DNA from: Neobacillus mesonae
Lineage (GTDB): Bacteria > Bacillota > Bacilli > Bacillales > Cytobacillaceae
NCBI RefSeq assembly: GCF_001636315.1
Contig: NZ_KV440949.1
Coordinates: forward strand, 5,742,293 to 5,806,292
Reading direction: 5' to 3'
Length of the DNA stretch: 64,000 nt
The notes beneath the pieces are model-generated. The model was not told where the DNA came from and made no database searches. It worked only from the letters and a program-made list of their open reading frames with translations. Below are positions 34,932-44,723 of this stretch, piece by piece. Each line of letters begins with the position of its first letter. Position 1 is the first letter of the stretch. A program made the position numbers and the translations under genes.

Positions 34932-36071
34932 TTAAAACCTTGCTGGTGAGAGATGCTCGATATTATGATTAGTTTTTCCATCTATTATTAAATCAGCACC
35001 AATTTTCCCCATCGCTGGAGCCATCTTAAAACCGCCCCCTGAAAAGCCGCTGATTACAAACACATTTTTCATTCCAGGGACTTCTCCTACCAATGAATCA
35101 TTGTCATCAGTATAACCATCCATATGGACACTTACCCTGGTTGGTTCTGGTATTAAGTCCGGGAGAAAACTCTTAACAGCACTATTTATCGTTTCAAGCT
35201 CATCCATTCTTATATTCTTGTCAACATGATCGGGATCCTCAATATCCCCATACAAGGTATTAAGAGCTATTTTTACCATCGAACCTTCAAGAGTTGGAAC
35301 ACCAAAAAAATTAATCCCATTACTAATTCTCATAAAGCCCGGGAAACGGTCAGGTTTAAATAAACTGATATTTCTTGATGGATACCAAGTCATACCAATT
35401 TTTTTAGGAGTAATGACTGATTTCTTTACATTTGGAAGGAATTTTCCTGTCCATGGTCCTGCAGAAATAACAACTTTACCAACATAATAATTCTTCCCGT
35501 TTGCCTTAATCCGTACCCTTTCATTCTCTTGTTCTATTTCCTCAACACATGTGTACCTATGAATAGCCGCCCCTAATTCTTCCGCTCGTCTAGATGCCGT
35601 AACAACCGATAGTTCAGGTCTGATATACCCGGCTAATTTATCAAGAACCATAACTTCGCCATCTAATAATCGATGTTGCGGAAATCTCCTTTTGGCGGAT
35701 TCGCCCTCAAAAATTTCGTGATCTAGTTGAAATTCATTGATAGCTGTAAGGATATTTCCAACAAAATCCTCATCGGGATTCCCTATCATGAGGCCGCCAT
35801 TGATTGTGAGTAAATCTTCGCCGGTTTCCTTTTCTAACTTTCTCCATAGATTATAAGATTCTAATAATATAGGAACAAATAATGAGTTTGTATTTTTTAA
35901 TGGGGCGTAACCTGCTGTCCGAAAAAGTCGTGACTCTCCTCCTGCTGCCGACCGGTCATGACCAATCCCAAATTGTTCAAACCCAATAACACTAGCTCCC
36001 CTCTTGGCCAGCTGCCACATCACCATACTCCCCATTGTTCCTACACCAATTACCGCTACATCTGCATCCAT
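34932..36071 (-). CDS. Sarcosine oxidase-like FAD amine oxidase
   Basis: 379 aa from ATG 36071 (SD GGAGG). Rossmann motif VAVIGVGTMGSM, then FGIGHDRSAAGGESRLFRTAGY, the MSOX/MTOX signature. Near the C-terminus, FVISGFSGGGFKMAPAMG. In monomeric sarcosine oxidase a Cys (CMYT) binds FAD covalently; the matching place here appears to read HMDGYT, so the flavin may be non-covalent. Should oxidise an N-methyl or secondary amino acid. Lies 38 bp behind an MFS porter gene, same operon. Confidence 0.8.
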   Translation of the reverse strand: MDADVAVIGVGTMGSMVMWQLAKRGASVIGFEQFGIGHDRSAAGGESRLFRTAGYAPLKNTNSLFVPILLESYNLWRKLEKETGEDLLTINGGLMIGNPDEDFVGNILTAINEFQLDHEIFEGESAKRRFPQHRLLDGEVMVLDKLAGYIRPELSVVTASRRAEELGAAIHRYTCVEEIEQENERVRIKANGKNYYVGKVVISAGPWTGKFLPNVKKSVITPKKIGMTWYPSRNISLFKPDRFPGFMRISNGINFFGVPTLEGSMVKIALNTLYGDIEDPDHVDKNIRMDELETINSAVKSFLPDLIPEPTRVSVHMDGYTDDNDSLVGEVPGMKNVFVISGFSGGGFKMAPAMGKIGADLIIDGKTNHNIEHLSPARF

Positions 36072-36109
36072 TACTTTCTCCTCCTTCCATCTATACAATT
36101 CTCCAATGC

Positions 36110-37450
36110 TTAAATCTTGTTATTAGCTGTTTGATCCAATACAAGTGATGCCTCGTTTAGAGATAAACCTCTTGTTTCTGGTGCTAATAAAATGGATGTA
36201 ATAAAACCAATGACTAGTACTCCTGCACCAATTAGTAATGTCACCCCAATTCCGTAACGTTCTATTCCCATTGGAAGCAATAGTGTACCGACAGCTGCGC
36301 CCGTTCTTGACATCGCTGATGCAAACCCTACACCGGTAGAGCGTATATGTGTAGGAAAAAGTTCACTTGGGTACACATATTCAAGATTTCCAGCGGCAGT
36401 TACAACAAATAAAAATACAGCAAAACAAAGGATTAAGATAAAAGCACTTGGATTCGGTATGATTCCTAGAATAAATAGGGAAGGGATTAGAATGGCGAAG
36501 GATACAATCATAAAATATCTTCTGGAAACCTTATCCATAATCCAAACACCAAAAATGACTCCAGCTAATTGAAATAAATTTAATATGAGAGTGCCAGTTA
36601 AGCCATCATCGGAAAGGTTAAATGTTTTTAGGATTTGTGGAGCGAATGTGATAATAGCAAAGAATGGAGTTATTTGGCAAAACCAAAAAACGGAGCAAAA
36701 GATGGTTCGTTTCATATATTTTTTAGAGAAAAGTTCGAGATAACTGGTTTTTACATTTTCTTCTATAACTAAATCATCAATGACAACATTGGATCCAATA
36801 TATTTCTTAACAATATTTTCAGCTTCTTCTCTTCTGCCCTTATTAATTAGCCAGCGAGGAGATTCAGGTGCCCCCCATCTTAAAATTAAAACAATAAACG
36901 CAGGAATGGAGCTGCTTGCAAGCATCCAGCGCCAGATAGTATCTCCCCCCATTTTAAGCATAAAGTAGCCGGCAATAACTGATACTACAAACCCTAATGT
37001 CCAGACTGCATTTAGACAAGCAAGCAAACTTCCACGTTGTTTTTTAGGCAAAAATTCAGCCATAAGTGCCGCCCCAATAGCATATTCAGCTCCAATGGCG
37101 ATCCCTAATAATAATCTGACTATGAATAATTGTGTTGGATCTGTAACAAAAAATTGGGAAATAGATAATACTAGCATTAATATTAAATCAATTGTAAAGG
37201 CGAGTTTTCTTCCGATTCTGTCTGTTAACCATCCACATAGTAAACTTCCAATAAAAATACCTATTAATGCAGAACTCCCGATCATTCCATACCAAAATGG
37301 AGTAAGATTCATTTGTGGACCTAACAAAACCATTGCATAACCAATCATACCCAGGATATACCCGTCGCAAAACATGCCTCCAGTTGTAAACGAAACCACC
37401 CGCTTATGAAAGCTGTTTAATGGTGCTTCATCTAAGGTTATTTGACCCAT
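36110..37450 (-). CDS. MFS transporter (sugar-porter/aromatic-acid type)
   Basis: 446 aa from ATG 37450 (SD GGAGGGA), 12 membrane helices. The A-loop motif GWLTDRIGRKLAF, ESPRWLINKGRREEA in the central loop and PETRGLSLNEA at the C-terminus are the metabolite:H+ symporter features. Probably imports the substrate of the downstream sarcosine oxidase-like enzyme (inference). Confidence 0.88.
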   Translation of the reverse strand: MGQITLDEAPLNSFHKRVVSFTTGGMFCDGYILGMIGYAMVLLGPQMNLTPFWYGMIGSSALIGIFIGSLLCGWLTDRIGRKLAFTIDLILMLVLSISQFFVTDPTQLFIVRLLLGIAIGAEYAIGAALMAEFLPKKQRGSLLACLNAVWTLGFVVSVIAGYFMLKMGGDTIWRWMLASSSIPAFIVLILRWGAPESPRWLINKGRREEAENIVKKYIGSNVVIDDLVIEENVKTSYLELFSKKYMKRTIFCSVFWFCQITPFFAIITFAPQILKTFNLSDDGLTGTLILNLFQLAGVIFGVWIMDKVSRRYFMIVSFAILIPSLFILGIIPNPSAFILILCFAVFLFVVTAAGNLEYVYPSELFPTHIRSTGVGFASAMSRTGAAVGTLLLPMGIERYGIGVTLLIGAGVLVIGFITSILLAPETRGLSLNEASLVLDQTANNKI

Positions 37451-37797
37451 TATTCGTCCCTCCATTTGAATTATTATTTAGTTTTGAAAATCTGCTGTGT
37501 AGCATTTTTACTACTATCCGAAACCTTAAACTTCTTCTGTACTGTTTTTATAACCAAATGCTCAGTCCCTTTTTAAATTAAAAACGCCTTCAAGGATCCA
37601 AGTACCCACTTACCTCATCTCCCTTCTTTTGTTATGTTTATTATTTTATTAAGGAATGGTCATCTGATGACCATTTGTTTGGAAAAGTTACTATCTTCCT
37701 AAGTAAATGCCACTATTATCCAAATAGTACAAACACTTTCCTTTCCTGACAACGTGATTAGTTTAAAGTATTTGCAGAAAACTGCTAATAATAAAAA
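37451..37797. other. Intergenic region upstream of the MFS operon
   Basis: About 350 bp, AT-rich, presumably with the promoter of the MFS-soxA-like operon. No coding frame or structured element is evident. Confidence 0.4.
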
Positions 37798-37824
37798 ACC
37801 GTCGGTGCTTTAACACCATACGGT
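37793..37824 (-). terminator. Terminator of the formate dehydrogenase locus
   Basis: On the minus strand ACCGTATGGTG pairs with CACCGACGGT, followed by TTTTTTATTATT. Lies past the fdhD remnant. Confidence 0.7.
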
Positions 37825-37905
37825 CTAATGCAATAGTAGATTCTTGTCATCGGGATTCATTATAAGCAAAAGTAATATACCCAAGATTAACTGAACTCCA
37901 ATTTT

Positions 37906-38244
37906 TTAGAAACAATCGTAACAAGATGGATATGAATGGCAATGCTCTTCAAATCCCCGTATCCGTTCCTGATGAGTATATAAATTAAACTCTTTTCCTC
38001 TGATAAACCCAACTGCGGTTATGCCCAGCTCCTCTGCTAAACTTAATGCTAGATTAGTAGGAGCAGATTTGGAGAGAATGATGCCTGTGGCTTTTAGCAG
38101 GACTTCCGATGAGATTCTGCCGCTGAACACAAGGATTTTATCACTTAAGGAAATACGATGAATCAAACAGTAGCCATAAAGTTTATCAAGAGCATTATGC
38201 CGGCCAATATCCGATCTCGATTTCAGAAAAAAAACGCACTGCAT
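37906..38244 (-). pseudogene. fdhD: Truncated fdhD (C-terminal part)
   Basis: 112 codons reading SDIGRHNALDKLYGYCL, ILVFSGRISSEVLLKA, ILSKSAPTNLALSLAEELGI, VGFIRGKEFNLYTHQERI: the C-terminal 40% of FdhD, the sulfurtransferase that activates formate dehydrogenases. The N-terminal 150 residues, including the persulfide Cys loop, are missing. The truncation point lies just next to a four-copy repeat array (38259-38340). An intact fdhD must lie elsewhere if the dehydrogenase is active. Confidence 0.88.
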
Positions 38245-38258
38245 GAATGGATTTCTGT

Positions 38259-38345
38259 GTTCTATTAGCGAATTTCAATGTCCTATTAGCGATTTTAAGG
38301 ATTCTATTAGCGATTTTTAGAGTTCTATTAGCGAATCAAGAAAGC
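38259..38345. repeat. Four-copy direct repeat with exact 21-bp period (array 2)
   Basis: CTATTAGCGA starts at 38262, 38283, 38304 and 38325. The unit is about TCTATTAGCGATTTTnnnnnn. It shares TAT-Y-RGCGA-W-T and the 21-bp period with array 1 at 11798-11892, 26 kb away. Confidence 0.8.
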
Positions 38346-38400
38346 CACATTTTTTTAGAGAAGAGCCTTGGTTTTTCATAGGGACACAATCTACACAACC

Positions 38401-38943
38401 TTATAAATAGTGGTCGTCATTGGCATGGTGCGCCTGATGTTCCGGTAACTGGGTGGTCCGTTCTAAATGGCTTGTTTCGCTTCCCATCCCCTTCAGAAAT
38501 TCAAACAGAAAGGCAAACGAACGGTTAATTTCAGGATCCTTCAAGGACCTCACGATATCAAAATAACCCATCTTATCATCTTCATCCTTGCTTTCCGAAA
38601 CTTTAGCGATTCCGGCATTCAGCTTGAGGAGAATTGGTTCAAGCTGCTTCACGTTTAATGTGCCGAGGATTCCCGCCATGAGCATCAGGTTCTTTAATGT
38701 GTTCGCTGTTTCCTTTGTGTCTGCCTTTTTAATCAAGATTTGCAGGACCTTGTCACCTTCCGCAAATAGTCCGCCTAGCAACGAAATGATTCCTCGATCA
38801 TGCATATGTTTCACCATATCCAATGTATCTAACAGAGCTTCCTTATTCTTCAACAATGAATCTTCTATTTCCCGTAAGTCCTTTTTCCGCTGATCGTCTT
38901 CTGATATCCTCATGTGCTGGATTTGCTTGATTGCTTTAGCCAT
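38401..38943 (-). CDS. DUF1641 protein (YrhD/YjgD type)
   Basis: 180 aa, helical. The blocks KEALLDTLDMVKHMHDRGI, LLGGLFAEGDKVLQIL and YFDIVRSLKDPEINRSFAFLFEFLKGMG fit the DUF1641 family that always accompanies formate dehydrogenase in Bacillus. Its start overlaps the dehydrogenase stop by 8 bp. Role unknown, probably an accessory of the complex. Confidence 0.88.
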   Translation of the reverse strand: MAKAIKQIQHMRISEDDQRKKDLREIEDSLLKNKEALLDTLDMVKHMHDRGIISLLGGLFAEGDKVLQILIKKADTKETANTLKNLMLMAGILGTLNVKQLEPILLKLNAGIAKVSESKDEDDKMGYFDIVRSLKDPEINRSFAFLFEFLKGMGSETSHLERTTQLPEHQAHHANDDHYL

Positions 38944-41896
38944 TTTTCGACCGCTCCCTTTCCTTTACAAGATCCCCTGGGAAAATATAATCCTTTCTGG
39001 CCCATTTTTTCTGCACCTGAACGCCGATCTGCGGCAGTGGATGTCCATGACGGAAGTTGATTTTTGGCAGTGGATTAATTCCCTCTTGCTGTAAGATTTC
39101 GAGTTTGACGCGGGTATCCTTGTAAGCTGGTGTATCCGTATCTTTATCGGCTGCACTGCTTGTCAGGAAGTTGACGGCTCCGTCTCCTGCGTCATTCATA
39201 GGGAGATACACTTCCTTTCTTTTTACTCGGTCGGTAATCGTACATTTCACTTTGACATTACCGAACGGGGATGTCAGGCGGACAAGCGTTCCGTTTCGAA
39301 TCCCGCGCTCTTCAGCAAGCTCCGGCGAGACCTCGAGGAAAGCCTCTGGTGTTTTTTCGGCGATTCCTTTTGATTTGTAGGTAAGATTCCCTTCATGAAA
39401 ATGCTCTAAGATCCGGCCGTTGTTCAGATGAATATCATATTGTTCATCAAAATCAAGCGGCTTTGTCCATTGAACGGGGTATAGCTTTGCTTTTCCGTCC
39501 TGCATAGGGAAACCATCTTTGTAAAGGAGCGGCGTATCGGCTCCATCTGGCTGCACCGGCCATTGCTGGCTGTTGTAGTCCTCCAGCCGTTCATAGCTGA
39601 CACCGGCATAAATCGGCATCAGCATCGCCGCTTCTGCCATGATGTCACTTGGATGCTGATAATTCCAGCCAGCCCCAAGTCTGTTCGCGACCAACTGGAT
39701 AATCTCCCAGTCCGGCTTGGAATCCCCAAGTGGTTCAAATACTTGATACAGCCTTTGGATGCGCCGTTCCGTGTTGGTAAAGGTTCCTTCTTTTTCGAGG
39801 CTTGGACTTGCCGGCAGCACCACATCAGCAAACTGCGCTGTCCGGGAGAGGAACATATCCTGAACGACAAAGAAATCGAGCTTTTCAAAGGCGGCATGCA
39901 CATGGTTGATGTTGGAATCGACTAATCCCATTTCTTCCCCCTTGATGTATAACGCTTTCACTGTCCCTTCGTGAATCCCTTCAATCATGTCGTGATTGTT
40001 AATGCCAACCTCTTGTGAAAGCTTCACACCCCATGCTTTTTCGAATTTTTCCACAGCTTCCGGATCGTCTACCCGCTGATATCCCGGGAAATTCTCCGGT
40101 GCACTGCCCATGTCCCCTGCACCTTGGACGTTATTATGGCCTCGCAGTGGATAAGCTCCTGCACCTGGCCGCCCGTAATTGCCTGTCACAAGTAATAGGT
40201 TGGAAATGGCCGTACTTGTATCACTTCCCCCGAGATGCTGGGTAACGCCCATCGCCCAAAGAATTGCCGTTCCGTCAGCCTTATAAATCATTTCCGCGAT
40301 TTGAATCAGCGTCTCTTTGGAAATACCGGTTACCTCTTCGGCATACCCAAGCGTATAAGGAGCCAGGCTTTCCTGGAATTCCTTGAAGCCATTGACATTT
40401 TTTGCGATAAACTCTTCATCTGCCCAGCCCATATCAATGATGTATTTGGTCAGCGCGGAGATCCACACTAAATCAGACCCGGCCTTTGGATGAATGAACA
40501 AGTCCGCTCGGGCAGCCATCTCATGCTCGCGCAAATCAGCGACTATCAATTTTTGCCCGCGGAGCTTGTGGGCGCGCTTGACCCTTGTTGCTAACACAGG
40601 GTGTGCTTCCGCGGTATTAGAACCGACAATGATCACCAAACCGGCTTTGGCGATATCCTGAATCGAACCCGCATCGCCGCCGTAGCCTACCGTGCGGTGC
40701 AATCCGACCGTTGCCGGAGTTTGGCAGTAACGGGAACAGTTATCAACGTTGTTTGTACCAATCACCTGGCGGGCCAATTTCTGCATTAAATACGATTCTT
40801 CATTGGTACATTTCGAAGAAGTAATAAAGCCCATCGATTGTGGCCCGCTCTGGATGCGAATCTCATTAAATCGTTTCGCAATCAATTCCAGTGCCTCGTC
40901 CCATTCTGCTTCCCGGAAGCTGCCGCCTTCCCTGATTAATGGCTTGCTTAACCGTTCTTCACTGTTCACAAAATCCCATCCAAATTTCCCTTTGACACAG
41001 GTGGAAATGCCATTGGCAGGGGCTTTCGTATTTGGCTCCACCTTTAAAATTTTCCGTCCTTTTGTCCAGACGTCGAAGCTGCAGCCAACGCCGCAGAACG
41101 TACAAACCGTTTTCGTCCGTTTCACTCTTGCCTCGCGCATCGCGGATTCCATATCCGAAACGGTGAGGATCGAACCATAACCTGTCTCTACTCCTTTGGT
41201 CAATTCAATCATCGAACGGAGCGTCCCTTTTTCAATCCCGGTCAGATACCCGGCCTCTCCAAGCATTCCTTTTTCCATCATCGCATTACAAGGACAAACA
41301 GTGGAACAATGGCCGCATGATACACAGGAGGATTCATTGATTGGGACATCGTTATCCCAAATTACCCGCGGGCGTTCCCTGTCCCAATCGATTCTCAGCG
41401 TTTCCGTCACCTGTACATCCTGACAAGCCTCGACACAGCGGCCGCATAAAATACACTGGTCAGGATCATATCGGTAAAAAGGGTTGGACATATCCGTATG
41501 GTACGGCTTCTGCTCCCATGGAATACTTTGATGATTGATGCGCATTTCCTTTACGGTGTTATGTATTTCACAGCCGCCATTGTTATAATCACAAACCGTA
41601 CAATACAATTCATGGTTATGAAGAATATTGTCCATCGCAGTTGTTTGCGCTTTTTTTACCAGCGAGCCCGTCGTATCGATGACATCCCCTTCCTTTAATG
41701 GGGTCGAGCAGGAGCGGACAAGCTCTCCATTTACCTCGACAATACACGTGTCACAGGTTTCTATCGGTCCGAGGCTGGGATGATAGCACACCTGCGGCAC
41801 TTCAATGGAGCTGTTGTTCAGGTATTGCAAAACCGTCTGGCCTTCCGCTGTCTCCACTTCCTTGCCGTTCATCGTAATGACGATGTTATTTTTCAA
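38936..41896 (-). CDS. fdhF: Formate dehydrogenase alpha subunit, Mo-bisMGD
   Basis: 986 aa. In order: 2Fe-2S ferredoxin domain (CYHPSLGPIETCDTC), His-Cys G-subdomain (CTVCDYNNGGCEIH), two 4Fe-4S clusters (CILCGRCVEAC; CVSCGHCSTVCPC), the catalytic domain's own cluster (CTFCGVGCSF), then the molybdopterin domains. The active-site residue lies in NCSRYCQTPAT, so Cys is used rather than selenocysteine. Like YrhE/YjgC of B. subtilis it should be cytoplasmic and oxidise formate to CO2. The accessory fdhD downstream is truncated. Confidence 0.93.
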   Translation of the reverse strand: MKNNIVITMNGKEVETAEGQTVLQYLNNSSIEVPQVCYHPSLGPIETCDTCIVEVNGELVRSCSTPLKEGDVIDTTGSLVKKAQTTAMDNILHNHELYCTVCDYNNGGCEIHNTVKEMRINHQSIPWEQKPYHTDMSNPFYRYDPDQCILCGRCVEACQDVQVTETLRIDWDRERPRVIWDNDVPINESSCVSCGHCSTVCPCNAMMEKGMLGEAGYLTGIEKGTLRSMIELTKGVETGYGSILTVSDMESAMREARVKRTKTVCTFCGVGCSFDVWTKGRKILKVEPNTKAPANGISTCVKGKFGWDFVNSEERLSKPLIREGGSFREAEWDEALELIAKRFNEIRIQSGPQSMGFITSSKCTNEESYLMQKLARQVIGTNNVDNCSRYCQTPATVGLHRTVGYGGDAGSIQDIAKAGLVIIVGSNTAEAHPVLATRVKRAHKLRGQKLIVADLREHEMAARADLFIHPKAGSDLVWISALTKYIIDMGWADEEFIAKNVNGFKEFQESLAPYTLGYAEEVTGISKETLIQIAEMIYKADGTAILWAMGVTQHLGGSDTSTAISNLLLVTGNYGRPGAGAYPLRGHNNVQGAGDMGSAPENFPGYQRVDDPEAVEKFEKAWGVKLSQEVGINNHDMIEGIHEGTVKALYIKGEEMGLVDSNINHVHAAFEKLDFFVVQDMFLSRTAQFADVVLPASPSLEKEGTFTNTERRIQRLYQVFEPLGDSKPDWEIIQLVANRLGAGWNYQHPSDIMAEAAMLMPIYAGVSYERLEDYNSQQWPVQPDGADTPLLYKDGFPMQDGKAKLYPVQWTKPLDFDEQYDIHLNNGRILEHFHEGNLTYKSKGIAEKTPEAFLEVSPELAEERGIRNGTLVRLTSPFGNVKVKCTITDRVKRKEVYLPMNDAGDGAVNFLTSSAADKDTDTPAYKDTRVKLEILQQEGINPLPKINFRHGHPLPQIGVQVQKKWARKDYIFPGDLVKERERSKNG

Positions 41897-42135
41897 ATGT
41901 CATCACCCTTCCTATCAGATTAGTAGTCTCTTTTTTTAGTACCCCAATTGGGAAAATATCAAAACCTTATTTGCTGGTTTTTATGAGAAGTCATCATTAT
42001 TTTCATAAAACTTAATAAATAGGCTGCCTATTTTTCTATGTATATAGTTATAAGCGTAAGCTTGTCCACCATTTTTACATATGATGTTCTTGTAAGAGTC
42101 TCTTATAGACTTCTAGATAGAAAGGAGGAATAAAA

Positions 42136-42264
42136 ATGCCTTTCAACGTAGCCACATTTCTTGTCGTTGTTGTTTTATTAGTTGCCCTGCTTTTAGCAAG
42201 TTTACTTGGCGTTAACCAAGCTCCGATTTTAGCTGCTATTTGCGCAACCTTAGGTTGTCCGTAA
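42136..42264 (+). CDS. 42-aa hydrophobic peptide
   Basis: MPFNVATFLVVVVLLVALLL then ASLLGVNQAP and a C-terminal ICATLGCP with two Cys. One membrane helix. SD AAAGGAGG lies eight bases before ATG, and a perfect terminator follows at 42317, so it is a real transcription unit. It resembles the small hydrophobic peptides of sporulating Bacilli but I recognise no family. Confidence 0.65.
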   Translation: MPFNVATFLVVVVLLVALLLASLLGVNQAPILAAICATLGCP

Positions 42265-42316
42265 TTAAAGTGGACAAGCTTTATCTATCTAGGAGCTCCT
42301 TTTAAATAGAGTCATA

Positions 42317-42358
42317 AGCCCCGATAGATTATTTTTAAATAATCTATCGGGCTTTTTT
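42317..42358 (+). terminator. Terminator of the 42-aa peptide gene
   Basis: AGCCCCGATAGATTAT pairs with ATAATCTATCGGGCT, then six T. Confidence 0.88.
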
Positions 42359-42404
42359 AACGGTAGTGAAAAAAGAATAAGAAAATAGGAAAGGTGGTTT
42401 TATC

Positions 42405-42776
42405 ATGACCAATCATAATAAAGGTAAAAATAACAATCAAAAAATGGATTCCTCCGACCAGCGAGAAGCCATCACGAAACTCGCAAACAATCTTGTCAAA
42501 AATGAAAATACCATTGATATGAGCTCTATTATGAGAATGGCAACCAATCTTCTCCAAAATGATTCATTAATGGATTCTGTGAAAGACCTTGGTCAATATC
42601 AGCAAAATTCGCCGAGTAATGCACCTGGAGTTCAAGAGAAACAAGAGAAAACAGAGTTGACATTCATTCACGAGGAATTAAAAAAAATAAACCGTCAGAT
42701 TATGGAGATTAAAAAGGAAATAGCAGCCCAGAAGCCAAAACCAAAAGGAAATAGAAATTCCCCGCAAAGACCTTAG
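42405..42776 (+). CDS. Hypothetical hydrophilic protein
   Basis: 123 aa, Asn/Gln/Lys-rich, no membrane segment. A helical block SSDQREAITKLANNLVKNE and a second block IHEELKKINRQIMEIKKEI (likely coiled coil) flank a Pro/Asn-rich hinge; the end is basic (KPKPKGNRNSPQRP). SD AAAGGTGG lies upstream. Composition resembles spore-coat or spore-interior proteins; no family recognised. Confidence 0.6.
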   Translation: MTNHNKGKNNNQKMDSSDQREAITKLANNLVKNENTIDMSSIMRMATNLLQNDSLMDSVKDLGQYQQNSPSNAPGVQEKQEKTELTFIHEELKKINRQIMEIKKEIAAQKPKPKGNRNSPQRP

Positions 42777-43016
42777 AACACTTTACTAGGGCTGTAATAG
42801 CACCCGTAAACAGCGCAGCGAAGCCTCTGCAGGTCTTTAAGAACTGCTAAGCTTCGCTCTATTTTTTTTTTAAAAACCATTTTTCGGGATGCCGGATATT
42901 GCCTCCAATAACTCCATTTTCACTGATTACAATCTTTCATGTTTAATACATAAAAATCTTACATATTCTAATACTGGATAATGTTTAGAATTGATGACCC
43001 TAAAGTTGGTGCTAAC

Positions 43017-43196
43017 ATGAATGAAAAACTTGATAAAGAGAAAGAGCTTTGGAATAAAATTAATCTCCTTCGTGAAGAAATGGTTCGTACTGCTAGCAAA
43101 AAAAATTTAGATTTTCTTGATGATGAAGTTTTAGCATTGAGTCAGGCTTTAAACAAACTTTTAAACGAATATGAAAAATTATTACACGAAAAATAG
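43017..43196 (+). CDS. Spo0E-like aspartyl-phosphate phosphatase
   Basis: 59 aa from ATG 43017 (an ATG twelve codons upstream is possible; neither has a strong SD). INLLREEMVRTA and VLALSQALNKLLNEYEKL follow the Spo0E pattern of two helices with the SQxLD motif, here SQALN, i.e. the usual Asp is Asn. Spo0E proteins remove phosphate from Spo0A~P and delay sporulation; with the altered residue activity is uncertain. Confidence 0.75.
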   Translation: MNEKLDKEKELWNKINLLREEMVRTASKKNLDFLDDEVLALSQALNKLLNEYEKLLHEK

Positions 43197-43493
43197 AGCA
43201 TCATCACGGATCCCCCTTTTTTTAAAAATGGCTGCTGGCTTCCTTTTTAAGCTCTTCTCATGTGGCTTGCACCTTTCACCAGTGCAGCCTTTGTTTAAGC
43301 TTACCTGCCTCTTTTATGGGTTAGCTGTTATTTTTACCGTTAGGCACTTTCTCCTATTCTCACCATGATAATATCCTTACCCCTTAAATTTCCAAATAGG
43401 TAATTGGTATAGAATTCCAGAAAAAGGATTGAACCACAAATTCCCATCTATTATAATTTAGACGTCTAAGTAAGTTTGATGGAGGTGCAAGAA

Positions 43494-44723
43494 ATGTCTA
43501 CAGAGCTTATTTTGTTACAGGACATAACAAAATTTACTTCGAGGTCTGAAGAGTTTTTTCCATTAGAATGGTACAAAAAGATGCTGGAGAACCCGGTATT
43601 TTATCACGAAGAAACAGATACGTGGAATGTTTTCAGATATCAGGACGTTAAAGAGGTATTGAGCAACCATGACGTTTTTTCAAGCGTAAACGCAAGAACA
43701 AGTATTGCTGTTGGGGCAAATAATACTGAAGGACAGATGCCAGATAAGATAAATTTGATATTTGCCGATCCTCCCTTACATAAAAAAAGACGCTCCCTTC
43801 TTTCTGCAGCGTTTACTCCTCGCAGCTTAAAAAGCTGGGTGCCGCGGATCCAGCAAATTGCCGAGCAGCTTATCGATGACATCGAGCCGGGTAACACAAT
43901 CGATATCGTAGAGGCTTTGACTGGGCCTTTACCTGGGATGGTCATGGCAGACCTAATCGGTGTCCCTTCAAAGGATGTCATGATGTATAAACAATGGGTG
44001 GATATCCTATTTCAACCAATCGTGAAAGAAAAACAGGAAGAGCTTGACCGAAAAAAACAGCAGGCAGCCTTAGAGTATTACCAATACCTTTACCCACTTG
44101 TCGTTGAAAAACGGGCGAATCCTTCTGATGATATCATTTCCGATTTATTGAAAGCGGAGATTGATGGAGAGCGATTCACCGATGATGAAATCGTAAGGAC
44201 CACCATGCTTCTATTAGGTGCAGGCGTGGAAACAACTGGACATATGCTGTCCGGCATGTTCTATTCCCTTCTATATGATGATCAGAGCTTATATGGTACA
44301 TTACGAAACGATTTAGAACTCGTTCCGAAAACCGTGGAGGAAATGCTCCGTTACCGGTTTCACAATTCCAAAAGAGAGCGGACCGTTAAACAGGATACCA
44401 ACCTCTTGGGTGTTGAAATGAAAAAAGGTGATGTTGTCATTGCATGGATGAGTGCTGCCAACTTCGATGAGAGCATGTTTGAAAATCCTTTTGAACTCAA
44501 TATCCATCGTGCAAATAATAAGAAACATTTAACCTTTGGGAATGGGCCGCATTTTTGCCTTGGCGCCCCTCTTGCAAGATTAGAATTGAACATCGTACTA
44601 ACAGCATTCCTGCAAAAAATTACGAGTATTGAACCGGTTGAGGCGTTTGACCTGGAAAGCAATCTGACGGATGCAGCCGTTGGCCAAACCTTGGTACATC
44701 TGCCGGTGAGGATCTATAAATAG
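43494..44723 (+). CDS. Cytochrome P450
   Basis: 409 aa from ATG 43494, seven bases after GGAGGTG. I-helix LLLGAGVETTGHML with the oxygen-activating AGxET, ExxR in EEMLRYR, and the heme-ligand loop FGNGPHFCLGAPLARLE. Soluble class I bacterial P450, closest in feel to the CYP107/CYP109 group; substrate unknown. No ferredoxin or reductase nearby. Monocistronic. Confidence 0.93.
   Translation: MSTELILLQDITKFTSRSEEFFPLEWYKKMLENPVFYHEETDTWNVFRYQDVKEVLSNHDVFSSVNARTSIAVGANNTEGQMPDKINLIFADPPLHKKRRSLLSAAFTPRSLKSWVPRIQQIAEQLIDDIEPGNTIDIVEALTGPLPGMVMADLIGVPSKDVMMYKQWVDILFQPIVKEKQEELDRKKQQAALEYYQYLYPLVVEKRANPSDDIISDLLKAEIDGERFTDDEIVRTTMLLLGAGVETTGHMLSGMFYSLLYDDQSLYGTLRNDLELVPKTVEEMLRYRFHNSKRERTVKQDTNLLGVEMKKGDVVIAWMSAANFDESMFENPFELNIHRANNKKHLTFGNGPHFCLGAPLARLELNIVLTAFLQKITSIEPVEAFDLESNLTDAAVGQTLVHLPVRIYK

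Noticed and set aside
38259..38345. CRISPR array.
   Set aside because: 21-bp period leaves no room for spacers and no cas gene is near.
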